Shown: positions 43,101 to 47,743 of the stretch, one piece after another
How the letters are laid out: every line of letters begins with the position of its first letter
Position numbering within the stretch: the first letter of the stretch is position 1
Origin: Aquiluna sp. KACHI24
Lineage (GTDB): Bacteria > Actinomycetota > Actinomycetes > Actinomycetales > Microbacteriaceae
Reading direction: 5' to 3'
DNA: 64,000 nt
Assembly: GCF_025997915.1 (NCBI RefSeq)
Contig: NZ_AP026677.1
Coordinates: forward strand, 1,178,001 to 1,242,000
Program-made: the position numbers and the translations under genes
The notes under the pieces: generated by a model
Told to the model about the DNA's origin: nothing
Database searches by the model: none
What the model saw: the letters and a program-made list of their open reading frames with translations, nothing else

Positions 43101-46100
43101 ATCTTGCCGGTGCCGGAGTTGACGATAGAGCTCGAATTGTGATGGAAGGCGTCATAACTAGCATTTGACTTGACTCGGATGGCGATGTCTCCGCCACCGG
43201 ACCAAATCTGAGAGTTGCTCTGGAATACAAGCGCGTACTCAGTCGTCGAATTCATGGCAACGGCTCCAAGAGGATGCCCTCCGGAATCCACTCCGGTGTT
43301 TCCATAGCTGCCGCCAATCGTTATGCGGCCGCCGCCAGACTGGCCAGATGTGACTCTGCCATTTGCTGAATTGAGGACCACATACGAGCCCAGGTAGATC
43401 TTGCCAACACCTGAATTGTCAGCATCCGACCAAAGGATTATGTCGCCGTTGTTCGTCTGGATAAGCGACCTTGCGATTGAGCTAGTTCCATTGTTGAAAT
43501 TTATGGAATCCGACGCCTTGAGCAGGATTCGAGCCGAAACCGAGCTCAAGACGATGCCTGCGTCATTAGAAAATGCGACCTGATTACCCAAAAGCGTCAA
43601 TGACCCTATGGTTCCGGAAACAGAAGCCTGGACGGAAATTAGACCGCTAGTTGAGACGACTGTATTGGATGCTGATAAATATGTCGATAGATCTGAGGCC
43701 TTTATTGTCGCCGTCCCAGAGGTGCTCGAGATGAACTCCCCAAGTGCAAAGGCTCCAGTTGTAGGTCCTGCCGATGTGATGTCGATAGCCGAAGGAGTAA
43801 ACCCGACAGTTAGGTCCAGCGTGGTTCCGACGAACGCATCAGATGTGAAGGTGAGTGTCACCACTCCCGTTGCAGCCGAAGAGAGCCCGAGTCCAGCAAA
43901 GTCGTAAACGCCGTTTACGGGTGTTACGGAGTGAGACTGAGTTAGGAGCACGCCGTTCAACGTGAGTACGTTAGACGATGCAGTGACCGTCACACTTGCA
44001 GTCGAGCTGGAGGTGACGCCAACTGCACTAAAGGCCTGCAGTCTGATTGAATCCTTGAGCATGGAGCCCGCTCGCACAACGGCCGGAGATCGCGTAACTT
44101 GCAAGTAATCGCCATAGGAAAGAATGACGACACCTGCTGCGCCATCTCCTCCTCGAGTCTCCGAGTCTGTCCCATAGCCGTAGTTGGTTGCACCACCAGA
44201 TCCAGTCGTTTGCGGACGGTCGGTATTGGATACGTCGGTCCACGAACGGAAAGTTGCTTGCTTAGAAAAGACTTCCTGGGCTCCCGAGAGATTGAAGGTT
44301 CGTCTCTGGACTGGCAACGCAGAACCAAGTGAACCAGTGCCGGCGCCGAGCGAGTTCGGAGCCGAGAGGCCCTGATAGCCAAGGAACGTCCTGCCACCGA
44401 AAACTATTCCAGATGCAGAGTAGGCTCCTCCCGCTCCAGAGGTTCGTGCTACATCGCCCTTCGCACCTCCTCCGTTTCCACCGACCAAATAGGTTGATCC
44501 ACCTCGTCCTGGATTTGCAGCTGATGCGGCACTAACACCCTGGCCACCACCTCCGCCGCCAACCAGAAGTGGGCCGATGGTCGAGTCGCCACCGTCGCCA
44601 CCGACACAGGTGGAGCATGAGCCGCGCCCTCCCATGCCAACTTGGATTGCAACGGTCGACGATAGGGTCAAATTGTCGGTGTAAAAAATCGCACCAGAGC
44701 CACCACCACCACCTGTGGTGTTTGCAGCAGAGTCTCCACCACCGCCGCCGCCAGCAACTATGAGTGCCTTATACCGGGTTGACACTGCAGGCGGCGTCCA
44801 ACCTCCAGCGCTTGTGAGGTACGACCTCATGAATCGCAAAACGGTTTGCGATCCGTGTGCGACCGATGTTTGAACGATTCCTGACGAGGTTAGGTCTGTC
44901 TCAGCGTAACTTCCTGAGACGGCCTGATTGTAAATGAGAGTATTTCCATTGCCAGACCGGTCCATCAAGGCAGTGCTGGAAAATTCGTTGAAATCGTAAT
45001 GAGCTCGAAGAGTTGGTGAGGTTATTCCCGCGGTGGAATATCCATACATTGACGCTTGAACTTGGGCCGCACTGAGGGCTCCATTCCAGACCTTAACCTG
45101 ATCAATCTCCCCTGGGAACTCCTGGTTGGTATTTTGGCGAGTGCCTCCGAGTGTGAAATATGTTCCTGCAGCACTAGTTCGGGCTAGTGATCCAGTCCAG
45201 GCTAGGTTGCCATCGATAAAGAGCGATGAGTTGCCTGACGCTGGCATCGCCCATGCAACGTGCGTCCAGACACCACTCCTGATTGATACGTCAATTGTCT
45301 TTGCTTCATTTGGGCTAGTTAGGTGAAAAGCGAGTCCATCGAACCAAATTGAGTAGCGGGAAGTAGAGGAATCCGTGTCATCCATCTGCGAGAACAGTCC
45401 AGTCCAGCCCGTACTTGAGCTCAAGCCCTCCGGTTTGACCCAAGCTTCAAAAGTCCAAGTGCCGTTTGTTGCGGTTGGAATGATTGCGGTCGAGTTCGTA
45501 TACGCGTAGTTGAATGCCAAGCCAGTTTTCTTCCAGGCGTTGTCATTACTGGGCTGGTAACTGAAGATTATGATTCCAGATCCGCCACTTCCACCGTCAG
45601 TTCTCTGGAAAATTCCGTTATCGGCACTGTTGGTGCTAAACGCATTACACGCAGAGCCACCACCACCACCACCACCGGTGTTAGCAGCTCCCTCTTGACC
45701 AGCCGAAGCTCCATTTCTGGCCGAACCATCATGATTCAGTTTGTAGTTGTTTCCCCGGCCACCGCCCCCAGCACCACCCGCGGATCCCCACGCGCTGTTT
45801 CCTTGGTTGACTGTGTCATATCCAGTTCCGCCACCTCCTCCGCCGCCAAATGCTCTGGCAGAGTCAGCTCCAATAGAAGAACTTGGGCCATCAGAACCCG
45901 CAGTAGCCGCGCGCCCTGTGTTCGGTCGGCAAAAGTCATCCGCCTGTCCACCCGGCCCACCGCTGAATCCAACGCCACCTCGGCCCCCTGAGCCACCCGG
46001 TGAAGAGAGTGCCCCGAAGCCTCCGCCGCCCGTACCACCCTGAGCCAAATAATCCATACCTGCGCCGAGAACCGAGGATGATTCTCCCGTTGTTGCGTTG

Positions 46101-47158
46101 AATGGGCGAAGCCATGATCCAGCCCTGCCACCCTGCCCAACTTGAACCGCTACTGATCCCCCAGGAGTCACTGACTGGCTGACGCTGGCACGCATTTCAC
46201 CACCACCACCACCAGAGCCATTATCTGGTCCTCCACCACCACCAGCACCAATCACCAGTACTTGAAGCTGTCTTACACCTTGTGGAACAAGCCAGCCCCC
46301 TGAGCCGGGAAGGTAGGTTCGGGGGAAGGTTACAGCTGTGCCACCGCCAGCTAGAGCCCTCACCTGCTTAACGTCGGAGTAGACAATTTGTGTTGCAGCT
46401 AAATCAACCGCGCCGACTCGATCAAAGACCGTAGTGCCTGTTCCTTCGTTGAAATCCCAGTAAACTCCGGTGCCTGTGCTGGGTGCTTGCCGGGAATGCA
46501 TGTCAGAAGCGACAGAAGAGCTGCGGTCTGACTGCCAAACCTTGACTTCATCGACTTGGCCGCTAAACAGCCAGTTTTGATTAGTAGTGCCTCGAGCCCA
46601 GCTGCCAATTGCAAAGTACTTGTTGGCTTGATTAACACCTGAGTCTGTTCGGGAACCTCTTGAATGAACGAGCGCTCCGTCGACGTAGAACAACGTATTA
46701 GTGGCTGTCATGACCAAGGAAACGTGGGTCCATCGATTTGGAAGCACCGCGACTCCAGTGTTTACTTGGACGTCCCATGCAGTTCCTGTGCCAACCCAAT
46801 ATCTCCAGGTCCCACTAACGTTCTGGATTGCGAACTTATGTTCCATGTTCACGAGTATTTGCTCTACAGCGGTTTGAGCTCCGGCGCCTGGGTTCACCCA
46901 GAGTTGAACACTGTAGGGATTGGTGCCAGTCGGTTGGAGAATGTTTCCCGCCGACGATAAACCAAGAATTGTGCCGTTACTTGTACCTGACAGGTTGGCG
47001 GCAAAGTCCACATCCGAATTCCAGCCAAGATCTTGATTAGCTTTCGCGCCGGACAGAGCTAGGAGAGTAAGGCATGCTGATGCTAAAACTGCTCCTAATG
47101 CAAGCCCAAGCTTGCGCAACCAACCGGTTGCGCTTCGCACAAGCTTCAGCTCTCTCAT
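25151..47158 (-). CDS. Giant multidomain cell-surface protein/adhesin with C-terminal membrane anchor
   Basis: Complete 7335-residue protein. I prefer ATG 47158 because it has GAGGGA 3-5 nt upstream and is followed directly by a signal peptide (basic MRELKLVRSATGWLRK, then LGLALGAVLASACLTLLAL, cut near AKA); a GTG 33 bp upstream at 47191 lacks a ribosome binding site. Approximate residues: LamG-like 53-250; Gly-rich 300-530; LamG-like 543-760; Gly-rich 797-1017; one Ig-like domain; predicted beta-helix 1120-3290; about 27 Big-1-like Ig modules 3300-6320; five paired-Cys modules 6320-6757; about three FN3 domains 6760-7095; IPT/TIG 7117-7200; Ser/Asp/Asn/Gly/Glu stalk; transmembrane segment and basic tail. 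It is paralogous to the next gene, 145 bp downstream. A long stalk presenting lectin-like domains is inferred; the ligand is unknown. Confidence 0.93.
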   Translation of the reverse strand: MRELKLVRSATGWLRKLGLALGAVLASACLTLLALSGAKANQDLGWNSDVDFAANLSGTSNGTILGLSSAGNILQPTGTNPYSVQLWVNPGAGAQTAVEQILVNMEHKFAIQNVSGTWRYWVGTGTAWDVQVNTGVAVLPNRWTHVSLVMTATNTLFYVDGALVHSRGSRTDSGVNQANKYFAIGSWARGTTNQNWLFSGQVDEVKVWQSDRSSSVASDMHSRQAPSTGTGVYWDFNEGTGTTVFDRVGAVDLAATQIVYSDVKQVRALAGGGTAVTFPRTYLPGSGGWLVPQGVRQLQVLVIGAGGGGGPDNGSGGGGGEMRASVSQSVTPGGSVAVQVGQGGRAGSWLRPFNATTGESSSVLGAGMDYLAQGGTGGGGFGALSSPGGSGGRGGVGFSGGPGGQADDFCRPNTGRAATAGSDGPSSSIGADSARAFGGGGGGGTGYDTVNQGNSAWGSAGGAGGGGRGNNYKLNHDGSARNGASAGQEGAANTGGGGGGGSACNAFSTNSADNGIFQRTDGGSGGSGIIIFSYQPSNDNAWKKTGLAFNYAYTNSTAIIPTATNGTWTFEAWVKPEGLSSSTGWTGLFSQMDDTDSSTSRYSIWFDGLAFHLTSPNEAKTIDVSIRSGVWTHVAWAMPASGNSSLFIDGNLAWTGSLARTSAAGTYFTLGGTRQNTNQEFPGEIDQVKVWNGALSAAQVQASMYGYSTAGITSPTLRAHYDFNEFSSTALMDRSGNGNTLIYNQAVSGSYAETDLTSSGIVQTSVAHGSQTVLRFMRSYLTSAGGWTPPAVSTRYKALIVAGGGGGGDSAANTTGGGGGSGAIFYTDNLTLSSTVAIQVGMGGRGSCSTCVGGDGGDSTIGPLLVGGGGGGQGVSAASAANPGRGGSTYLVGGNGGGAKGDVARTSGAGGAYSASGIVFGGRTFLGYQGLSAPNSLGAGTGSLGSALPVQRRTFNLSGAQEVFSKQATFRSWTDVSNTDRPQTTGSGGATNYGYGTDSETRGGDGAAGVVILSYGDYLQVTRSPAVVRAGSMLKDSIRLQAFSAVGVTSSSTASVTVTASSNVLTLNGVLLTQSHSVTPVNGVYDFAGLGLSSAATGVVTLTFTSDAFVGTTLDLTVGFTPSAIDITSAGPTTGAFALGEFISSTSGTATIKASDLSTYLSASNTVVSTSGLISVQASVSGTIGSLTLLGNQVAFSNDAGIVLSSVSARILLKASDSINFNNGTSSIARSLIQTNNGDIILWSDADNSGVGKIYLGSYVVLNSANGRVTSGQSGGGRITIGGSYGNTGVDSGGHPLGAVAMNSTTEYALVFQSNSQIWSGGGDIAIRVKSNASYDAFHHNSSSIVNSGTGKIYLNAVSQNAQNGYRNQGGSWESAATVSPAIEIYTQTSATSNEAFEQTDTQNLTMVSTGQVDVGISISAITGATNTSGMLLTDVTNLLSAAGDINIFSNGYLNWATADARWIGSKSGSSVPTSSADINISTSALLDTTANASSLISTSGRVRVTPANVNFEADSTLNFDVFASSVEIGNYLAVNTSSKNFKIARDLNSVDPITVSAFAVTVDVGADLYASGANSPITLKARGWIDVVNNTTTNVQGTDASFSTIQTNNGDIIFWADSDANQQGLIWIAHNTRINSANGVYSYGPLTGGGDIIMAGGADDGSGRPAGQAWDTGQRSQSATNTDLAVGLGKFVDIFTGGGDWVVRASKKVAGGHSAFNFQSQGEFVTGVGQILVEAAVTGSGDVEAFEFFTDQETEAGALFSSQATSTPAISISARISGTGTQAVRIYTKNSSNPTTIQSLADAGGGVSITSNLGSTSTNTGTWLAAVNVLSKTGAVTFSSNAVVSFTNENFTQHWGERAGTSVSSSVAGINVIANGVIGNQRSAAFSTSGAVAVLPFGSNFGANINWWPLVNAGSFTLGVDSGYATAVHDIILYNSVTSNGALRVFGRSIDLDSGYDLMTTGVGSGVTLKAADFIEVTDGSSNTLETGISRLQTNRGDLTIWSDADSNGAGDVKIGWYAKLNTANGVEDKTAVSGGGDIFIAGGADSNLDGRPDGYARGRSGATWAIFLLPHLEIYSGGGDIVMRGRSNSSYGLLAYPVTEIFSGTGSIDLTGETTADGRGFAFIDYDLDTNFNDFITIVSHASSSPAVRISGVSAGATHEGLRLYGSGGSNLITVASAATTGGGVELIARQTGAGAYSMYLRRINLLSAAGDITVDGGGKITSLDLATSEKNRNFGSVAGNAYVPTSSANITFISDNFGFSADTSNYRLSGDVKFLPYTNNYFADLWGNGYQIFKQTLVGPRSLTIGKPPLAGDINRDLYIRNNQSLSGEIKIYAGNIIVGDGAEAGDLSAGSTVSLVARADLRLYEDITTQGGNIWIQSRANDAVEGGVLINSANFRSNGGDILISGGSSPLTSYAIGTSESTQYLGVSLDLGSTLNSGTGNITIRGSQGPDNDPDDGVGAYLSDAQISATSGNIRVYGRLADQPIGGAIDEEHSGILTYGAIITTTTGDIELIGDGRAVTGNKDEKRGVFLWPATITSTDGDITISGEVNSSAADSHDQQIWYSGANGSVIRSTNGAVSLLGKGSSRVWTATTTLQAGSELLIQDDTPQFDSTTWTGSARVTVQSSASAFVTVPTSLGQVTAHSGLSALTLGRSTETGTWTINKAFSINGPVLVHGGSIEIQQDLTSSSTSASITLKSRGNILTSASVDFSTQNGDVTFWSDTDNNGAGSIRFGASNTIQTRGGKLTIAGGLDDGGAGSGISGRSANDGYPDGYAVDTSNTQNRAGVELQTGRSFVTSGGDVFIAASGGGNAADRYGMFSAQGVTNAGSGRIAVWATLRPLTSGDYNYAWFAAYDTTNQWSYVQGGSDQWISSATNTDAITINVNSSNGSGQFSSALNAELPVASSGYAPGFRVAATGVGGEVNISAVGGTNNGVRNDGMGAPIHLQYSEILSRDGRITIESTLSATAPTHAGISLGDTAGDNSDATWNASDRVYLGASPVSNSPITTSSAQIVLRSNSIDFSDGVSDVRKVIVSTSGTLTLEPLTTSFRSELTTRGLDPRVGNLVIAKSGNSSTVTIHASHPVSISGTTTVFAGNFNQAGSVTSSAGVVVNSDDIAIGASLSSRDGSVTIRPQTLNRPIDLGTNASNRLGLVQSELSFIETPRLRFGSATTGDIFVTQNVSVAASQVTSVRLSTPGSVTSTGSILTAQNLAIDAGGGVNLPGSNSVSGAVAISASSMVTYSSAVSYSPLAVDGVSPVFGVGTAISQTNSPTTEEANEFLAVAFNPPPRFAITDTYSKVLDANNRLAYSYSVTATVASGSGTLTGLSTTTRVGGLISFSDLKVTTGVGVYAFTVSATVDNTTLQTRSVDYNVMAGEPGQLVVVANTASSVVGQTGLHFTVTVKDAYGNAITAGDHKNITVSASVSGTTATIVSGDKVKANDSGVATFNSLVIAASTSDTVTVSFAVTYTALTSETRTVTSSGTLITLTPGAPTQLAISSDAQTQANRSTLSQVVVRLLDAYGNQSLNRTGTISAVIGSGSGASLIGTTNSPVATGSNVAAVSTFSNLALRGTVGTFRLDFSYSSVGVASVSHTVTLTPGAATRLALDTAAAGARAGIAFTTQPRLSLRDADDNVVPGAASVSATMISPTLSGTTTVPIEAGFATYSDLAYANTATTRTLSYRVTAPAGLTALSTSQALTLTAGLPYQLVWATTAANKIAGEDQNPQRIDLKDEWGNLTSQSASVSIQVQRVSSTDSSQVLASSTVTISPQASSVSLSVETVRVTAVGSYKYKAVTAGLQEALSNTFVITNGATAKLRILQDMPSSVRSGMTFSPVVRLEALDAYNNPVLNKDLSISATVISGSAISLVGTSVAMVSGSSIIEFPDLAVEALASNLRLKFAVTTIYTNVSVSSQVFAVTFGEASRLTVSPTAISVANRATLNQLSVNVLDSAGNLVGDANTNVVASLTGASLNGTTSVYASSGIANFSSLSISGTVGGYTISFTATGLASATTSITLTHGVAAFVDLTVSATAKNAQNLATQPVVKILDADGNLVTSGEESDQTIELIVSPGTLTGTTAISASGGIATFSGVALQGTIGSHTLTGRIYLPSQLSDNETITLGFGDATKLTLETQGAGAASGIALTTQPILKLRDSSNNIVTGVAHNVVAALSPAASLSGTTVAVDTSTGIATFTALSISGTVGSYSISYSIEGASSSAVASVSQEIELTHGVATNLRVISQPTSGIAGATLSALVVEVIDSRGNRVTTGPTSSKSITITNAAEGAVFGTKSVSLSSGVATFDNLALEKANPNQRLNFTVTGFVSWFTTNFNVTAGSASELVISSGQPVNKKAGDNQSSVMYIRLEDGLGNIATAQSNITVIVQAVSSSDTAYVSKSVKTSTINAGGTFISLTGAELRIDKVGSYKIKATASGLDAALSDTFVISNAQASKLVVVQNVASSIRSKMTFSPAVRLQVQDQFNNPVVDSVTTVSTTIVSGSANAITGSTASNILGDSFIELPDLAVEGSAGTKRLRFSATSNSAGASITFVESQNFALTFGEPVRLSASATAVSVANRTTITDIVLSVLDSAGNTVTDSSAQIQATISGIALSGTETRYASSGQINFTGLSLAGSIGTYDLGFTSTGLTGATVSVTVAHGAADYLTLTKPAAAKNHISLGADAVVVKIFDADGNLVTSGGQSTQTVQLSSLGAVSSGTTAVSASAGVATFSNVVLTGLVGTKTLSATIQLPSQISVSGAIELEPGNPYRLELTQAADGFSNRVVFGTAPIVTVEDVSGNTVPTPGMDIRIKVATVSISGSVTASAQTGVATFASNLVLRGTAGSHTLIYEAEGTSSSGVISASQVITLNHGAASQLVVTTSVSDALSGVDFGTQPIVELRDPEGNRVSTSNQATATVEVSYSGAVWDAQTKQGVTLTGTRAISLSAGIGEFSALRLSGVAGSYNLDFSFTDQPSISISSAVTLEPGNATGISVVQGPQNVVAGELFAQSVSAEIIDDYYNRVTRVTASATLVANLKSATNSALISTSAEFTAQNGLVVFNGLTFESAGSRFIQFASGPGSSLPNLNASTSTTFVITHAAPNALQWTTLPAASVANDAVIAGQGSAYPQLKALDRFGNLVDTGTVSFVAEVTSTPAPQSFTGVSVDGVSGVGTFQNLMLRATVGNYTIRFKANTDTNANYFASISHTIEVLHGIPTQVVATTHPSAVRAGVNFATQPVIEIRDSAGNRVSSSNAVVTLTATGADLTGQTQSTAVNGIASFTSAQLSGSISGAVTLNYAITYQSQTISTSESVNLTPGLADYMVLDWTAADIQTRAAISPAPIVRLYDEFGNLVTLDNATQVTAKLYRLGSLVTTSNQVFTASAGVVDFTGLTFIATPNQGYSLQFESTGLSDVSSSAITVLPGPVDRVEIVEQPGTGAGVTQTRTGNALTNQPRVKLVDFDGNVVTTVNSGSVTAAIASGVDGQVTTASVSVSAGIAQFTDLGLIGKVATPTQSAEIYRLEFSYNGITSSPSAQLTLKHNVAHKIVQIQDAVGGPAGLDFLTQPKVKVVDGFGNTVFDDARITILAVPEVASGTGGVSVAGNNEAQTDASGVATFDMGLAGSTGNTYKLVFKDDQEALIPASQSGIVITYGQARQLFISRAASATDSNSVRSMTGEALKVQPVIEVHDDWGNRVLNSNHTITVSLSSTVRGARDYLKGYTVSAVAGVATFSNLAMIVLPETSYQLTYKFTGNSTALTQPTAVWVTHALAEYITIERQPQGGNKTGNSLSLSPVVTVRDFDGNPTTTITGQTISATITQGAGSIAANGQASLVGGVATFSNLTIVALPGENQRLTFTLDGYQNSASQAVTSVASNEISVTFNDPHQLAVIQQPSANAVTAELLGTQPKVVVQDQYGNTVSDFVGSVWVEAQNGSRLVDGSDNTIPSISAQVSGGVATFVSLRIEGEANQHYSLTFNSGALTSTTSNPVTLTHTSAYSLRIVTQPVGAITGQLLANQPSVEILDRFGNVTDTDNASQVSVSVFSGPNRPGGSAAQISGSTTVTVQNGLATFSGLKFTGLVNADYVFRFASGAITTNSNVVRVTSAGADSFVWVQLPQVDKTGELMPTPAVLKVLDFDGNLAVSSSDSVTVTVTGGGYIESGTTSQIVNGYVTFSSLILVAPPSVSQQLTFTATTGQGSFSINTPYNLQVRHTDASELRVNRSPNQVGQQGAAFTTQPRIYLYDRYGNKAIYDNSTVVTATIASGSGGAVSGSASVTANAGEANFSSLALTGSPGVAYTLKYSVGSSYEVVDSTALRLFKTAAIQVSYPTVNFSLSATVAPTVAVTDSTENPLVFTSTTTQYCTVNGSTGVATIVEAGTCVIRVSVADGTYYKQNVLDVNLVILKATQTTLLMTSPNFVDYGQVLTLTHSGGSSTATPEYFASGTCRAFGNQLMMFGDATEDTTASCTVRVIQDGDQNFEPALSAGQRITVRKIAQAALTIGNSRETSVGDLELFTIGGSGPGTVSYQVSSGVGTATCSIVDGNKLRATTNGWCEVGAQKNASTNYNTASSPVAIFTFSKQVQVVTFTSAVPGMLLPGQSYQLAASASSGLSVSFAITRGLEVQASAQTSYSPAICSLSQSTVTMLGTGTCEITATQAGNAQFAAATAKLILTVGQLNQVISFPQPDDMVYGTPTSRLTAQASSGLPVRYTVSAGVTACTVTTDGLLTLTSAGDCSVVASQPGDGRYAAAAPVTRFFKVTPDQASSPALLSAAVGNQWFTVGFTQPSYTGGSSIIGYRLEVTDVASGDRYVNSACSTSAPLSCTMVGIPNGRNYTARVAAITAAGIGRYSSATAALTPTNAEISVTQLQAGISGANLVMEWTPPAAVSGNFLRYDVYVWPQGSTPPQTPTQAVTTQSATTTAVDVTSMSSSGTISQIVNQVQPVFVNAFQVRSRVVVFGAVNQGPMGFIRLASSQSQVATASNLVGYEIRVVTVTDEHSTSQTINTAMGVKLGLSTPEAPTQLTLDTTDPTKIIASWGAPNFDGGFPIDDYEVRANGQVICANIQIRMCEISPLTDSTLYRIEVRARSAAGFGAIASAQHTTPTPPAVSLNSGTELLVRLPAMQNFIPKLVRPGQVVEVGGTKLNAINELRLGGVKVDFTAVSATELRFRVPLGTQPGTYNIEHFSEFGKVTVIDAITVITGSLTESPITESPSTDSPDTDQTESPETGNTESPEVPNDGNGSSDNGSSNGGSDSSDSGNNRPEDSGNDSGSGSDNPGGDSADGDGSEPEVEPGDETQSEVALPAGRAEPTLMLWWLLIALLIAGASLWLLSRNRGDRP
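25178..25264 (-). other. C-terminal anchor: LPAG motif, transmembrane helix, basic tail
   Basis: The last residues read ALPAGRAEPT, then a 20-residue hydrophobic helix (LMLWWLLIALLIAGASLWLL), then SRNRGDRP. The order motif-helix-positive tail is that of a sortase signal, but the motif is LPAG and lacks the Thr-Gly of LPxTG or LAxTG. It may be a plain membrane anchor or a signal for an unusual sortase. Confidence 0.65.
25265..28200 (-). other. Paired-Cys modules, FN3, IPT/TIG and acidic stalk of the complete giant protein
   Basis: About 28200-26890 encodes five modules each with two cysteines about 13-35 residues apart, for example AICSLSQSTVTMLGTGTCEI followed by Q-x-G-x-x-x-[FY]-x-A-A. These resemble MBG/Ig-like repeats. 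About 26880-25870 encodes three FN3-like domains (for example EAPTQLTLDTTDPTKIIASW, GGFPIDDYEVRANG). About 25810-25570 encodes an IPT/TIG domain (RPGQVVEVGGTKL, INELRLGGVKV, PLGTQPGTYNIEHFSEFG). About 25560-25270 is a Ser/Asp/Asn/Gly/Glu/Pro stalk. The partial giant gene has the same order at 3230-330. Confidence 0.7.
28200..37250 (-). repeat. Ig-like (Big-1/invasin-type) domain array of the complete giant protein
   Basis: About 27 modules of about 112 residues each, recognised by D-x-x-G-N (LDAYGNQSLNR, KDEWGNLTSQS, LDADGNLVTSG, VDGFGNTVFDD, YDRYGNKAIYD), then a G-x-A-[TN]-F-[ST]-x-L core and a G-x-[YH]-x-[LI]-x-[FY] strand. Cysteine is essentially absent. Modules are highly diverged. Such arrays form rigid extracellular stalks in intimin/invasin and RTX-type adhesins (established for the family). 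Confidence 0.8.
37300..43790 (-). repeat. Predicted beta-helical region with five super-repeats (complete giant protein)
   Basis: FHA-like short-strand sequence. A unit reading T-N-N-G-D-I-x-[LF]-W-[SA]-D-[AS]-D-x-x-x-x-G-x-I occurs near 43430, 42310, 41160, 40030 and 38980, so the period is about 1.05-1.15 kb. In four of the five it is followed by a GGG-[DR]-I block and a G-[RH]-P-x-G-x-A segment. The region ends at VDGVSPVFGVGTAISQT, matching the junction in the paralogue. Confidence 0.65.
44110..46260 (-). repeat. Gly-rich low-complexity tracts around the second LamG-like domain
   Basis: Runs of Gly codons (plus strand ccaccaccacc) are densest near 44700-44755, 45656-45683, 45760-45850 and 46199-46253. 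Between them, about 45530-44880 encodes a LamG-like domain (GTWTFEAWVKPEGL, WTHVAWAMPASG, SLFIDGNLAWTG, GEIDQVKVWNGALS). Confidence 0.75.
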
Positions 47159-47234
47159 CAATCCCTCGTTTTTGGGTATGCCAAGGCACACCGTTTAGGC
47201 CCTTCAACCCTAGATAGGGGACCTGAGAGGGTGG

Positions 47235-47258
47235 ACCGAAATCTTCGGTATACCGAAG
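47235..47258. promoter_or_regulatory. Operator-like triple half-site, includes perfect palindrome CTTCGGTATACCGAAG
   Basis: Positions 47243-47258 are a perfect 16-bp palindrome. A further half-site ACCGAA (47235-47240) pairs with TTCGGT (47244-47249) as a second inverted repeat, giving three ACCGAA/TTCGGT half-sites in 24 bp. The palindrome ends 85 bp upstream of ATG 47158 and has the same TTCGG-N4-CCGAA core as the site before the second giant gene. Its centre (TATACC) could also form part of a -10 element. Confidence 0.6.
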
Positions 47259-47283
47259 CTAAAAAAGACTCACTTAACAAGAA

Positions 47284-47312
47284 AATCCCCTGGGTTTTGA
47301 ACCCAGGGGATT
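47284..47312 (-). terminator. Rho-independent terminator of rplJ-rplL
   Basis: A 13-bp perfect stem (AATCCCCTGGGTT / AACCCAGGGGATT) with a 3-nt loop lies 19 nt after the rplL stop. On the minus strand it is followed by TTTTCTTGTT. A CTTTTTT tract on the other side makes it potentially bidirectional. It insulates the ribosomal operon from the giant genes. Confidence 0.9.
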
Positions 47313-47331
47313 GATTCTTTTTTAGAAGTTA

Positions 47332-47715
47332 TTACTTCAGGGTTACCTTGGCGCCGGCAGCCTCAAGCTTTGCCTTTGCGTCCTCAGCAACGTCCTTCTT
47401 AGCACCCTCTAGAACAGCCTTTGGAGCGCCGTCTACTAGAGCCTTTGCCTCACCGAGGCCTAGGTTGGTGATGCCACGAACCTCCTTGATGACCTGGATC
47501 TTCTGGTCACCAGCGGACTCAAGGATTACGTCGAAGGAGTCCTTCTCCTCTGCAGCCTCAGCTGCACCGCCAGCGGCGGCAACTGCAACTGCTGCAACTG
47601 GAGCTGCAGCGGTAACCTCGAATACCTCTTCGAACTTCTTAACGAACTCAGAAAGCTCGATCAGGGTTAGCTCCTTGAATGCCTCAATGAGCTGGTCGGC
47701 AGTTAGCTTTGCCAT
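47332..47715 (-). CDS. rplL: 50S ribosomal protein L7/L12
   Basis: 127 residues, the usual length for L7/L12. The N-terminal dimerisation segment ([34 protein letters not shown]) is followed by an Ala/Gly-rich hinge (residues about 36-58) and the C-terminal factor-binding domain with [26 protein letters not shown] and the terminal [13 protein letters not shown]. It forms the mobile stalk of the large subunit with L10 and recruits translational GTPases. The start ATG has AGGAG 6 nt upstream. It lies 28 nt after rplJ and is followed by a strong terminator, so it is the last gene of the operon. Confidence 0.98.
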   Translation of the reverse strand: MAKLTADQLIEAFKELTLIELSEFVKKFEEVFEVTAAAPVAAVAVAAAGGAAEAAEEKDSFDVILESAGDQKIQVIKEVRGITNLGLGEAKALVDGAPKAVLEGAKKDVAEDAKAKLEAAGAKVTLK

Positions 47716-47743
47716 TTGTATCTCCTAAGTGGTTTACGTCTTG

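Noticed and set aside
47159-47191. GTG at 47191 as start of the complete giant gene
   Set aside because: No ribosome binding site; it adds 11 residues before the signal peptide. ATG 47158 has GAGGGA and gives a normal signal peptide and the same operator-to-start distance as the paralogue.
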